Position numbers and translations under genes: made by a program | Assembly (NCBI RefSeq): GCF_010692555.1 | Contig: NZ_JAAHHG010000033.1 | Location: 4,235-46,738 of the forward strand | Direction of reading: 5' to 3' | From: Okeania sp. SIO3B5 | GTDB taxonomy: Bacteria > Cyanobacteriota > Cyanobacteriia > Cyanobacteriales > Microcoleaceae | DNA: 42,504 nucleotides | The notes under the pieces: generated by a model | The model's input: only the letters and a program-made list of their open reading frames with translations | What the model was told of the DNA's origin: nothing | Databases searched by the model: none | Shown here: positions 1 through 8,678 of the stretch, one piece after another | Position numbering within the stretch: the first letter of the stretch is position 1 | Layout of the letters: each line of letters opens with the position of its first letter

Positions 1-420
1 GATCGCTATCTTTTAGGGTGCTTGACTAAAATTCTAGATCAGGACTTACGCAAAGACACTGTGTATAGAGTCCAGTAACTATTGTCCAATAGTTATGAGT
101 ACTATATATAGCGTATCTGCGTAAGTCCTATAGATATTTCTTCTTTAGGAACGCTAACTTTGAGCAGATTGATTTTTTTTAACTATTGTCCAATAGTAAT
201 GTTGAATTTAGATACAGTCAGGGAAAGCGATCGCTATGTTGTTAGGTGCTTGACTAAAATTTTTGGCTAGATATTTCTTCTTTAGGAATGCTAACTTTCA
301 GCAGATTGATTTTTTTTTAACTATTGTCCAATAGTAATGTTGAATTTAGATACACTCAGGGGAAGCGATCGCAATATTGTAGGATGCTTGAGTAAAGTTT
401 TCGGCTAGATATTCCTTCCT
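1..420. repeat. Tandem repeat, about 137-bp unit, nearly three units
   Basis: Units begin with GATATTTCTTCTTTAGGA at 133 and 270 and a decayed third starts near 408. The tail of an earlier unit (HIP1-like GATCGCTAT, then GTGCTTGACTAAAATT) occupies 1-34. Each unit carries AACTATTGTCCAATAGT and a GCGATCGC site. A MITE at 40-130 sits at the boundary between the first partial unit and the next. No gene is seen here; the region lies beyond the 3' end of the large minus-strand gene. Confidence 0.75.
40..130. mobile_element. MITE family M1, copy 1 (91 bp, TSD TAGAT)
   Basis: The ends are CAGGACTTACGCA and TGCGTAAGTCCTA and the whole element is an imperfect hairpin centred on ATTGTCCAAT. It is flanked by TAGAT at 35-39 and again at 131-135, a 5-bp target duplication. 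It has no coding capacity. Confidence 0.85.
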
Positions 421-504
421 TTTTAACACAGAGCGATCTTGATATTTCAGGAAGGGATAGTATGAGGGTCTCGCTCATGCACGGTAGCAGGATAATCATA
501 TTCC

Positions 505-3500
505 TCACTTAAGATTAACGGAAGGATGAACAGGAAGATTTTTGCAAGTTTTCCGATATGTTTTCAAGTCACTGTTGATATACTGCTGCCATTCCCTTGC
601 TGTTAAATTCCGACTGAGACGGTTACAAGCTTCTTGAATTAATGCTTTTGGTGTTGCCCAACGCCAGAGGTGGGTGGTTTGATCAGTACTTGCAGTGGCA
701 ATGGTTTGGCCGTCACGGCTAAAGGCTACTGCTATTACTGAGTTCTGGTGGTTGAAGGTAGCTAATCTTTCCTTGGTGTCTACATCCCAGAGACGAGCAG
801 TTTTGTCATCACTTACAGTAACGACGGTTTTACCGTCCGGGCTAAAGACTACTGTATTTACTTTACCCTGGTGGTTGAGAATAGCTAATTCTTTGCGGGT
901 GTCTGCATCCCAAAGGCGGGCGGTATTGTCATTATTAGCAGTAGCTATGGTTTTGCCATCGGGGCTAAAGGCTATTGCATTTACCCAGCCATGGTAGTTG
1001 AGGGTAGCTAATTCTTTACCAGTCCTGGCATCCCAGAACCTGGCAATATTGTCGTTACTTGCAGTAGCAATTGTTTTGCCATCACGGCTAAAGGCTACTG
1101 CATCTACTCCGTACTTGTGTTTGAGGGTAGCTAATTCTTTGCCAGTGGTAGTATCCCAGAGGCGGGCAGTCGCACTACTTGCAGTAGCAATGGTTTTGCC
1201 GTTGGGGCTAAAGGCTACCGCATGTACCGAGTACTCGTGGTTGAGGGTAGCTAATTCTTTGCCAGTGGTAGTATCCCAGAGACGGGCAGTATTGTCCCAA
1301 CTTCCAGTAGCAATAGTTTTGCCGTCACGGCTAAAGGCTACTGTACTTACCCTACCCTGGTGGTTGAGAGTGGCTAGTCCTTTGCCAGTATTGGCATCCC
1401 ATAGATGAGCAGTATTATCATCAGTTGCAGTAGCAATGATTTGCCCGTCGGGGCTAAGGGCTACTGCATTTACTTTGTCCTGGTGGTTGAGGGTAGCTAA
1501 TTCTTTGTGGGTGTCTGCAGCCCAGAGGCGGGCGGTATTTTCATAACTTGCAGTAACAATGGTTTGGCTGTCCGGGCTAAAGACTACTGTATTTACCCTA
1601 CCCTGGTGGTTGAAAATAGCCAATTCTTTGCCATTATCGGTATCCCAGAGGCGGACGGTATTGTCATCACTTCCAGTAGCAATGCTTTTGCCGCTGGGGC
1701 TAAAGGCTACTGTATTTATCCTACCCTGGTGGTTGAGAGTGGCTAATTCTTTGCCAGTATTGGCATCCCATAAATGAGCAGTATTATCATCAGTTGCAGT
1801 AGCAATGATTTCCTCGTCGGGGCTAAAGGACACTGCTATTACTGAGTTCTGGTGCTTGAGGGTAGGTAATTCTTTGCCGTTATGGGCATCCCAGAGACGA
1901 GCGGCAAAATCATTACTTACAGTAGCAATGATTTTGCCGTCACGGCTAGAGACTACTGATCTTACCATGTATTGGTGGTTGAGAGTAGCTAATTCTTTGC
2001 CAGTATCGGCATCCCAGAGACGAGCGGTATTGTCACTACTTGCAGTAGCAATGGTTTGGCCGTCACGGCTAAAGGCTACTACATTTACCGGGTTCTGGTG
2101 ATTGAGGATCACTATTTCTTTGCCAGTGTTGACATCCCAGAGGCGGGCAGTATAGTCATCACTTGCAGTGGCAATGGTTTGGCCGTCGGGGCTAAAGACT
2201 ACTGCATTTACCAAGGCATTGTGGCTGGGAGCCTTGTGTTTAAGGGTAGCTAATTCTTTCCCGGTGTTGGCATCCCAGAGGTGGGCGGTTTCATGACTTC
2301 CAGTAGCAATGGTTTTGCCGTCACAGCTAAAGGCTACTACATTTACCTCCTTCGGGTGGTTGAGGATAGCTAATTCTTTTCCAGTGTCGGTATCCCAGAG
2401 GCGGGCGGTATAGTCATTGCTTCCAGTAGCAATAGTTTTGCCGTCACAGCTAAAAGCTACTGCTCTTACCCAGCCCTGGTGGTTGAAAGTATGCAAATGA
2501 TCTGGCAGTTGAGTTAGCCCTTTGCGGATAACTCCATCAACTGCATTCTGAGGTAGAGATGAAAACTGACTACCAAAAAATATCCTGACCACTTTCCGCC
2601 ACCAAGAGTCTGGCCATCCCTTAAGTTTTTGGATTTTGTGCATTGATTCGACTCCCAACAAAACACTTGTGTCGTAAAGGTTATTAGCTCTCAATAACTC
2701 TGTTTCTGCTGCTAACTGAGGGGCACGGGATATTTCACTGTTATATTTAGCTATTGTTTGCTGCATCCAGGCAAAAGCAGATACCCAAGTCAGAAAAATT
2801 GAAATAAATGATAGAAGTAGATTTAACTTTTGAGTGTTTCTTCTCTTTCTTTTTTCTTGTTTAGAGCTGGCGTTAATAAACTCATAAGCTACTCCATCCA
2901 ATAAACCCATTTTACCATACTTAATCAGATATTTTTGTGCTTTATCTAACAAGCCTTGAGGCATTAGATAATTATCTTTTTTACCATCTTTTTCCCACTC
3001 AGCAGCATCAGCTTCAATCTTCCTTTCCAACGGTAAAACTTCTTGATATTCTTCCACCCACTCCCTCAAAGTTTTCCAACTTCTAATTAAATCTTCGTGA
3101 ATAATATCTAAGACTGTTCCTCCCTCTGACTTATCTTTAGTAATTAACCGATTATTTTTGTCGGCTAACTTATTACTAACTTTCGACAAAAGCTCTAAAC
3201 TATGCCGTTGATTAGGCAATTTTTCTAAAATTACTCTTCTGCGAGTATCTGTTATTTTTCCAGAATTTATTGACTGTTCCCCAGGTTGAACTAATTCTAA
3301 AAATATCCTCTTAGCAACTGACTTTTCCTTTTTACTCAAACTCTCAAAAACTTCATTAGCTCGCTTAGTCAAAGTACTCTTAATTCCACCCAACTTTCTA
3401 TAAGTTGCCAGAGTTAAATATTGACTTTTATCTTCCCCTTGAATCGCAGATTTCCACAGAGCATCAAGGGTATATTGCAGGAGAGGTAAACTACCAGGAT

Positions 3501-5112
3501 TACGCATAAAATCTTCAGTTATTTTAGTAATTAATCCATCTTGTACTTGGATTCCTACTAATTCGGCTGGTTTTTTAATTGCTTCTTTTATTTCTTCTTC
3601 TTGCAAAGGAGTTACTAATAGTTGATGCTGCTTAATTTGATTAGCTAATCCCGCATATTCAGAACATCGGTCGAGAAAATCTGCTCGCATTCCCAATACC
3701 AAACAAAATTTATCGGCTTGTCTTTCCAGCGCTTCTAAAAAAACATCAAAAAATTTCTGTCGTTCCTGTTCTTTTTGCTCTTGACCTTGACACTGAGTAA
3801 AAACTTCTTCAAACTGGTCAATTATCATTACCACTTTTTCAACTTCAGCTACCTCAATAAACTCAATTAATTTCTCAGTTAAATTCTCTGGTTGTTCCTC
3901 TTCTATATTATGGCGGTGAGGTATAGTTTTAGCTCCCTCCTCCATATAGCTTAAAAAGGTTGGAGTCTTCAAAGTCCCCCTTTCTAAGGGGGATTTAGGG
4001 GGATCATCAATGTACCTCATAACTGTAGGAATTTCTATTGCCTGTTGCAGACTTTCCAGAGGAGATGCAGTAGGAGTAAAAGGATTAATATAAAGCCATC
4101 TATCGCTCCCTGAAATTTTCTGCCCCTGCTTCAATTGATATAACAAACCCGCCCGTAATAAAGAAGATTTACCACTTCCCGAAGCTCCCAAAACAGCGAC
4201 AAAATTATTAGTTCTTACTCGGTCAATTAATTCATCAGTTAACCGAGTTCTGCCATGAAAAAATACTGCATCATTTTCCTGCTGCTGAAAATAAGATAAA
4301 CCCCGATAAGGAGCAACATTTTTCCAGCGTTTATCTATTGGTTGGTTAGGAGTATTAGTAGTAAGAATAATCGCATACCCAGAATTATGAAACATCGGGG
4401 CTTGGGATGTCTGAGACATATTTTGTTTAATAAATTCTGCCAATTTATAATTAGTCACCCAACCATCAATATTATTTGGATTATTTGGGTTTAAACCTTC
4501 CAGTAATTTTGCCGTAAAAATACCATGTTCACCACTCAATTGTTCCACACTTTTTTCAAAGGAACGACAAGAAGTAATCAAACAACGACTTATTTGTTTT
4601 CCCTCAGTTCCAGGGTCAAATTCTTGGTCAAAATTTAATAATTCACCACTAAAACAACAGTCTAACCAAACTATTTGTTTTTTAACCGGACTCTCTTGTA
4701 ATAACTTTTTCAACCAAGCTAAAGAAATACCATAAATATTTCTATTCAGTTGAGCATCACTGGTGACTAAATATCCTTCTCGAATTCCCCCTTCAGTTGT
4801 TAGATAACCATGGCCGGCAAAAAAGAGTAAAGCTACATCAGGAACCTCTTTTTTTAGAGGTGGATTAAATAAATTGATAATTGCTTGTTGGAGGTCATTA
4901 ATCTTAACTAAGCCATCAGAAATAAATCTTTCTTTACCTTCCTCGTCATAGCCTTTTGGCAAACGTTGGACTCGAAAATTACCATATCTTTCTAAAATAT
5001 CAGTAATAGCTTCAGCATCTTTAACAGGAGCTTTAAGGTTTAAATCTCCCAACTTTTCTTTTTTCAAAAATGGGTAACGATTAATTCCAACAACTAAGGC
5101 TTCTCTATTCAT
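505..5112 (-). CDS. Caspase-like peptidase / nSTAND NTPase / WD40-repeat protein
   Basis: Large multidomain signalling protein of 1535 aa counted from ATG at 5112; a TTG three codons upstream is a poorer start. Residues 1-230 are a peptidase C14 (metacaspase/caspase) domain with FFAGHG (His about 101) and LDCCFSG (Cys about 153). Next is a STAND-type NTPase, best fitting nSTAND1, with PYRGLSYF at its start, Walker A GASGSGKS near 309-316 and Walker B VMIIDQFEE near 428-436. A membrane segment lies near 760-785. The C-terminal part is 15 WD40 repeats (about 874-1500). Such proteins are proposed immune or programmed-death switches in which ligand sensing by the propeller activates the NTPase and protease; that role is inferred from family knowledge. 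A palindromic repeat appears to be inserted in frame at about residues 369-387. No partner gene is co-directional with it. Confidence 0.9.
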   Translation of the reverse strand: MNREALVVGINRYPFLKKEKLGDLNLKAPVKDAEAITDILERYGNFRVQRLPKGYDEEGKERFISDGLVKINDLQQAIINLFNPPLKKEVPDVALLFFAGHGYLTTEGGIREGYLVTSDAQLNRNIYGISLAWLKKLLQESPVKKQIVWLDCCFSGELLNFDQEFDPGTEGKQISRCLITSCRSFEKSVEQLSGEHGIFTAKLLEGLNPNNPNNIDGWVTNYKLAEFIKQNMSQTSQAPMFHNSGYAIILTTNTPNQPIDKRWKNVAPYRGLSYFQQQENDAVFFHGRTRLTDELIDRVRTNNFVAVLGASGSGKSSLLRAGLLYQLKQGQKISGSDRWLYINPFTPTASPLESLQQAIEIPTVMRYIDDPPKSPLERGTLKTPTFLSYMEEGAKTIPHRHNIEEEQPENLTEKLIEFIEVAEVEKVVMIIDQFEEVFTQCQGQEQKEQERQKFFDVFLEALERQADKFCLVLGMRADFLDRCSEYAGLANQIKQHQLLVTPLQEEEIKEAIKKPAELVGIQVQDGLITKITEDFMRNPGSLPLLQYTLDALWKSAIQGEDKSQYLTLATYRKLGGIKSTLTKRANEVFESLSKKEKSVAKRIFLELVQPGEQSINSGKITDTRRRVILEKLPNQRHSLELLSKVSNKLADKNNRLITKDKSEGGTVLDIIHEDLIRSWKTLREWVEEYQEVLPLERKIEADAAEWEKDGKKDNYLMPQGLLDKAQKYLIKYGKMGLLDGVAYEFINASSKQEKRKRRNTQKLNLLLSFISIFLTWVSAFAWMQQTIAKYNSEISRAPQLAAETELLRANNLYDTSVLLGVESMHKIQKLKGWPDSWWRKVVRIFFGSQFSSLPQNAVDGVIRKGLTQLPDHLHTFNHQGWVRAVAFSCDGKTIATGSNDYTARLWDTDTGKELAILNHPKEVNVVAFSCDGKTIATGSHETAHLWDANTGKELATLKHKAPSHNALVNAVVFSPDGQTIATASDDYTARLWDVNTGKEIVILNHQNPVNVVAFSRDGQTIATASSDNTARLWDADTGKELATLNHQYMVRSVVSSRDGKIIATVSNDFAARLWDAHNGKELPTLKHQNSVIAVSFSPDEEIIATATDDNTAHLWDANTGKELATLNHQGRINTVAFSPSGKSIATGSDDNTVRLWDTDNGKELAIFNHQGRVNTVVFSPDSQTIVTASYENTARLWAADTHKELATLNHQDKVNAVALSPDGQIIATATDDNTAHLWDANTGKGLATLNHQGRVSTVAFSRDGKTIATGSWDNTARLWDTTTGKELATLNHEYSVHAVAFSPNGKTIATASSATARLWDTTTGKELATLKHKYGVDAVAFSRDGKTIATASNDNIARFWDARTGKELATLNYHGWVNAIAFSPDGKTIATANNDNTARLWDADTRKELAILNHQGKVNTVVFSPDGKTVVTVSDDKTARLWDVDTKERLATFNHQNSVIAVAFSRDGQTIATASTDQTTHLWRWATPKALIQEACNRLSRNLTAREWQQYINSDLKTYRKTCKNLPVHPSVNLK
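640..2490 (-). repeat. Array of 15 WD40-coding DNA repeats, about 123 bp each
   Basis: Fifteen units of about 41 codons share a core coding IATxSxDxTARLWDxxTGKELATLNHQ-like sequence. Several neighbouring units are very similar at DNA level, suggesting recent unit duplication or gene conversion, common in cyanobacterial WD40 genes with high-identity blades. Units 2 and 11 lack one residue, and units 2 and 3 are separated by a 5-residue insertion. The open frames on the opposite strand here are shadows of this periodicity. Confidence 0.85.
3971..4005. repeat. Palindromic repeat inserted inside the nSTAND domain
   Basis: AAAGTCCCCCTTTC and the following AAGGGGGATTTAGGGGGATC form a G/C-run palindrome of a kind widely dispersed in cyanobacterial genomes. 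Here it is read in frame and encodes DDPPKSPLERGTLK between Walker A and Walker B of the NTPase, ahead of a low-complexity linker. Confidence 0.65.
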
Positions 5113-5193
5113 AGTTATCAATTATTTACTAGATTAATAAATCAATTAATTGTATTTTATTAAAATGGTTCATCCATCTGTTGCAAAATTCCT

Positions 5194-5355
5194 TCAACCT
5201 GAGACTTTGAAATCAATATCACTATTAGCATCAGCTTCTCCCCGCGCCACCGAGCCAAAAATTTGCACATTATAAGCACCATATTTATTAGCTAATTCCA
5301 ATATTTATTGACGATAATTATTCAAAATATTTGCCAATGTATTTTCAAATTTCAT
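5194..5355 (-). pseudogene. Truncated MNT-type nucleotidyltransferase
   Basis: Translating from ATG at 5355 gives a short helix-forming start, an in-frame TAA (codon 17, about 5305-5307), then [17 protein letters not shown] followed by SDID. GSxARG and SDID are the nucleotide- and metal-binding motifs of the Pol-beta/MNT minimal nucleotidyltransferase fold, found in MntA-type antitoxins. The frame ends at TGA (5194-5196) soon after SDID, so the third catalytic acid and the C-terminal half are missing. It is broken by the internal stop and the truncation. It lies 65 bp beyond the 73-aa ORF on the same strand. Confidence 0.75.
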
Positions 5356-5420
5356 ACTATTAATTATTGACTTACCAAGTTGATAAATAAATTCAGATTA
5401 ACGATCCAGTAAATTACCAT

Positions 5421-5642
5421 TTAACGACGTTCCTCAATAATTGTTTCAGAAATAGGTTTTCCCTCTATTTGAATCAGTCGTCGTTCAGTTATTGGTTTAT
5501 AAGATGGAAGTTTAACTTGCTTTATAATCCCAGAATTTATTAAAGATTTATGAAAAGCATCTAGTCCATCTAGTCCCTTTTTATTAATCAGGTATTTTTG
5601 AATTGTTTGATTAAGTTCTTGCAGTTCTTCTGGCTCAAGCAT
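5421..5642 (-). CDS. Small hypothetical protein, possible orphan antitoxin
   Basis: A 73-aa protein, charged and largely helical in its first half (MLEPEELQELNQTIQKYL), ending in ERRLIQIEGKPISETIIEERR-like sequence rich in Glu and Arg. I do not recognise a named family. Its size, its place just before a broken nucleotidyltransferase on the same strand, and the divergent UPF0175/DUF3368 module 65 bp away suggest a toxin-antitoxin-type partner, but that is inference. The 65-bp gap to the divergent UPF0175 gene probably holds both promoters. ATG at 5642 is the only reasonable start. Confidence 0.55.
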   Translation of the reverse strand: MLEPEELQELNQTIQKYLINKKGLDGLDAFHKSLINSGIIKQVKLPSYKPITERRLIQIEGKPISETIIEERR

Positions 5643-5707
5643 CTCAAGTTGATTTATAATTTTCTTATGCTAAAATTTTACCCCTAGCTTAAATATTTTA
5701 ACATCCT

Positions 5708-5953
5708 ATGAGTATTGTAATTCCCAACGAGATTATAAAAGCAACAGGAAAAAGTGAAAAGTTGTTACAATTAGAACTAGCAATTATCATGTTTAGAGAC
5801 TATCAAGTCAGTAGTGCAAAAGCAGCTAATTTTGCTAGCTTATCTTTAATTGAATTCCGTCAAGAACTAGCTAAAAGAAATATTTTTGTGAACTATGATA
5901 GTTTAGACTTTCAACAAGAAATACAAACATTAAAAACATTGGGTGAATTGTGA
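5708..5953 (+). CDS. UPF0175 family antitoxin
   Basis: An 81-aa protein matching the UPF0175 pattern: a short N-terminal strand, a helical LQLELAIIMFRDYQVSSAKAA stretch broken by the usual A/S-rich turn, then FxxLSLIEFRQELAKRNI, a helix-turn-helix-like segment, and NYDSLDFQQEIQTL near the end. UPF0175 proteins usually pair with a DUF3368 PIN-like toxin directly downstream, and here the toxin frame overlaps the stop codon (GTG at 5950, TGA at 5951-5953). The antitoxin frame is intact while the toxin is interrupted. It likely binds DNA to autoregulate the pair, inferred from family behaviour. Confidence 0.8.
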   Translation: MSIVIPNEIIKATGKSEKLLQLELAIIMFRDYQVSSAKAANFASLSLIEFRQELAKRNIFVNYDSLDFQQEIQTLKTLGEL

Positions 5954-6646
5954 TTATTGTCAGTAATACTTCCCCTATTACCGAATAATTAAGGTTTAAA
6001 GCCTCTCCTTTAAAGGAGAAAAAAGAAAAAATTTTCCTTTGAGTCAATCCTTTCCTTGAAAAGAAAAGGTAATTAATAATTAATAATTAATAATTAATAA
6101 TTAATAATTAATAATTAATAATTGTTGGACAGTTTGTCAGTTATTGGCTATCTTAACTTACTCCATGATATTTATGGGACAATTATTATTCCGGTAGCTG
6201 TCTATGAAGAAATGACAGAATTAGGTTATATAGTACCTGGTACAATTGAAGTTCAAACCTTATCTTGGATAGAAAAACGTGAGTTAAAGAATCGGTTATT
6301 AATGGAAGAGTTAGAGAATGAATTACATCAAGGAGAATCAGAAACAATAGCTTTAGCAGTTTCTTTAGATGCTGAACGAGTAATTATAGATGAAAACCCA
6401 GGTCGAAAAAAAATTATTAGTTTAGGGTTAAACGTCATTGGAGTTTTAGGCATATTGTTAATTGCTAAACAAAGAAAACTAATTACTAATATTCAGCCAT
6501 TAATGGATAGTTTAATTACTAAAGCAGGTTTTCATATCAATCAGGGTATTGTATCTAGATGTATTAAAGTTGGCACAAGAATCCAAAAAAGGCTAATAAC
6601 TAAAATTATCCGAAAATACAGAACAAATAAAGGATACTTACTATGA
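5950..6646 (+). pseudogene. DUF3368 PIN-like toxin gene split by a repeat element
   Basis: The first 11 codons, from GTG at 5950, read (M)IIVSNTSPIT, the standard start of DUF3368 toxins. The frame then enters a repeat (about 5981-6121) with stop codons and resumes at 6122 with LLDSLSVIGYLNLL, IIIPVAVYEEM, GESETIALAV, VIIDENPGRKK and GVLGILLIAK, all expected in this family. Without the roughly 140-bp insertion the two parts read as SPIT-NLLDSLSVIG. A TTG at 6122 could start a product lacking the N-terminal strand that carries a PIN active-site position, so toxin activity is probably lost. The last 25 or so residues do not fit the family and may be a read-through tail. It overlaps the next gene by 4 bp (ATGA). 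Confidence 0.85.
5981..6121 (+). repeat. R5 repeat element with (ATTAATA)n tail, inside the toxin gene
   Basis: It starts CCGAATAATTAAGG, contains a CTCCTTTAAAGGAG hairpin and an A/T-rich middle, and ends in about seven ATTAATA heptamers. A close copy is at 32613-32712, and inverted or decayed copies lie near 13880-14047, 14480-14601 and 24819-24956. It has no coding capacity. Confidence 0.8.
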
Positions 6647-7116
6647 ATGATTCAATGAACAAATTTTTATTATCTATGTTACTAGCAATCAGAGAATTAG
6701 ACACTTCCTTAAATGCAGAGGAAAAAAATAGTCTCTATATTGTTGCTGAACAACTATCTCTTAGACCCACAGCTTGGGAAACAGATATTCAATCTAACTT
6801 AATGGAAATAATTTACAGCAACCCACCTTTAAATGCAGTTTTTCAAGAAATTAAATCCAAACTAGAAAAAATTGATAATATTCCCAAAAATTTAATTCCC
6901 AGTCAAGATGAATTAGCAACAGTTATCCCGACCAAAATTGAACCACTTAAACGTCCTATTATCAAACTCAATCCTTCAGATTTAAAAAGTAACGAAATTA
7001 CAAATATGTCTATTCAGATTATCTCATCACCAGAGCCATCAAAAACAGCTAAAAAAATTAGTAAGCTTGAGCAGTTATTAAATTTTATTTTTCCAAATCG
7101 GTCAGAGAATAAATAA
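6643..7116 (+). CDS. Hypothetical protein, 157 aa
   Basis: Family not recognised. The N-terminal 80 residues look like an all-helical domain (LLSMLLAIRELDTSLNAEE, then AEQLSLRPTAWETDI and LMEIIYSNPPLNAVFQEI); the remainder is a Pro/Ile/Lys-rich linker with a short helix at the end. No signal peptide or membrane segment is seen. It overlaps the stop of the disrupted toxin gene by 4 bp and is 146 bp upstream of the 460-aa membrane protein on the same strand, so the two may be co-expressed. A small helical protein before a larger membrane protein is an arrangement seen in conflict systems (adaptor plus effector), but nothing in this sequence proves it. Confidence 0.6.
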   Translation: MNDSMNKFLLSMLLAIRELDTSLNAEEKNSLYIVAEQLSLRPTAWETDIQSNLMEIIYSNPPLNAVFQEIKSKLEKIDNIPKNLIPSQDELATVIPTKIEPLKRPIIKLNPSDLKSNEITNMSIQIISSPEPSKTAKKISKLEQLLNFIFPNRSENK

Positions 7117-7262
7117 ACCATAATTACAAAAATTTTCAGCTTTTGTGTAGGTCAGGCCAAGCAGGAATAATTCTATCAACTCACACAATATTATATAGTT
7201 ATCCGCCCTAACCCACCAATCATTTTTTTTGACTATATTAAAACTAATAACTAATAACTGAA

Positions 7263-8645
7263 ATGACCGATATTATTAATTCCACCATTGACTTATTTCT
7301 CTATGACTTGATAAACAGTCTTGGTGATGATGAAAAAGACATAGAACAAAAACGCCAATATTTTTATCAAAAATTCCATACAGATATTCGAGAAAAATTA
7401 GAACAAGACAGAAAAGATAACAACCAAAATCTAGAAGTAGAATATCTTCACCTTCTTAAATCTATTTATGCTCCTTTAGATTCTGATACTTCCATAGAAA
7501 ATGGTTATTATTATCCGGTACGACTAGGAGACAGTTACGGATTATTATTAGAAGTTGCTGTACCCGACAAAAAAACACCAGAATATTTTGCCGAATTAAG
7601 AGAAAAAATCCAACAAAAATTAGGAGAAAATATCGCCACATTAGGTCAAACCTGGATGCTATCTACCTACCTACCCAACTCCTCAGAAAAAACTCCAGAA
7701 GAAATAGAAAAAATTGCCCAAGAATGTTACAAAGCAATTTTTCCCAATGCAGAAGAAATAGAATTTGACAGCAAAGGTGAATTTATTGGAGCAGGAATTT
7801 TTGAATATTCTGACAAGAGTTTAAAACAAGAAATAGTCAAACTAGAAGATCAAGAAATTTTTACTGTTGTTCAAATTCAACATATTATTATTGCTATCTA
7901 TCCAGACCAAGAAACATTCCAGAAATTAGGCGAATTCTATACAGACTGGATGCACTTATTTTATTACCACCACAAAATTATTTGGGCTTACGGTCAAAGC
8001 CGTATTTTAACAAGTCAAACTAAAGAAAAATTTCGTGAAATTCAAACAATAACTGAATCTATAGAAGAAAATATTACTCAAGAGAATGCCAAAATTAATA
8101 AGTTGCAAAAAATTAGCGATATCCTGAGTAAAGTTCAAGTTATTATCAAGCAATATACCAGCAATCTCAATAATCTCAAATTTCAACAAGGTGCCATAGA
8201 AATCAACTTAAATAATTACGATAAAAGATTACAAACTATTACTAAAAAAGCCACAAAAAAAGTAGTATATAATCAAACTAACATCAATTTTTTAGAAAAC
8301 TTTAGTCAATTAGTTGAAGAAAAATATCTCTTGCAAATCACAAAAGATTTAGAAAGTTTTGAGCTAGGATTGAGATTATTAGAAGATAATATTAATGCTA
8401 TCCACACTCAAATAGAAACAGAAAAAGCCAAGAGCGATCGCGACTTTCAAGAATTCATTGCGGTAGTAGGTTCAGGAGTAGCTTTTGCTAGTTTAGCAGG
8501 TTTTAATGTAATAGCAGAATGTAAATCTATGTTTACTAACAAATTTTTTCTTTGTCAAAATACACTATTGTACAAATTTATATTAGTGATTATTGGCAGT
8601 TTATTAGCTTGGTTTGTCAGAAGATATATATTAAAGCGACCTTAA
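7263..8645 (+). CDS. Hypothetical membrane-anchored protein, 460 aa
   Basis: Family not recognised. Residues 1-245 look like mixed alpha/beta domains, with a conserved-looking YYYPVRLGDSYGLLLEVAV strand pair, a FDSKGEFIGAGIFEY turn and a FYTDWMHLFYYHHKIIWAY helix. Residues about 255-395 are long helices, probably coiled coil (IEENITQENAKINKLQKI). Two hydrophobic segments follow near 400-420 (FIAVVGSGVAFASLAGF) and 438-455 (FILVIIGSLLAWFV), with two Cys between them, and a short basic tail (RRYILKRP). It would present a large cytoplasmic domain on a two-pass anchor. The start codon follows heptamer repeats (CTAATAA)n, with no Shine-Dalgarno sequence. Caspase-associated CATRA-type proteins are worth comparing, but I cannot confirm homology. 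Confidence 0.7.
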   Translation: MTDIINSTIDLFLYDLINSLGDDEKDIEQKRQYFYQKFHTDIREKLEQDRKDNNQNLEVEYLHLLKSIYAPLDSDTSIENGYYYPVRLGDSYGLLLEVAVPDKKTPEYFAELREKIQQKLGENIATLGQTWMLSTYLPNSSEKTPEEIEKIAQECYKAIFPNAEEIEFDSKGEFIGAGIFEYSDKSLKQEIVKLEDQEIFTVVQIQHIIIAIYPDQETFQKLGEFYTDWMHLFYYHHKIIWAYGQSRILTSQTKEKFREIQTITESIEENITQENAKINKLQKISDILSKVQVIIKQYTSNLNNLKFQQGAIEINLNNYDKRLQTITKKATKKVVYNQTNINFLENFSQLVEEKYLLQITKDLESFELGLRLLEDNINAIHTQIETEKAKSDRDFQEFIAVVGSGVAFASLAGFNVIAECKSMFTNKFFLCQNTLLYKFILVIIGSLLAWFVRRYILKRP

Positions 8646-8678
8646 CGAAGTCAGAAGTCAAAAGTCAGAAATTAGAAG

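Noticed and set aside
695-2253. Several + strand open frames opposite the WD40 region
   Set aside because: They repeat with the 123-bp WD40 period and have no independent domain, so they are shadows of the minus-strand gene.
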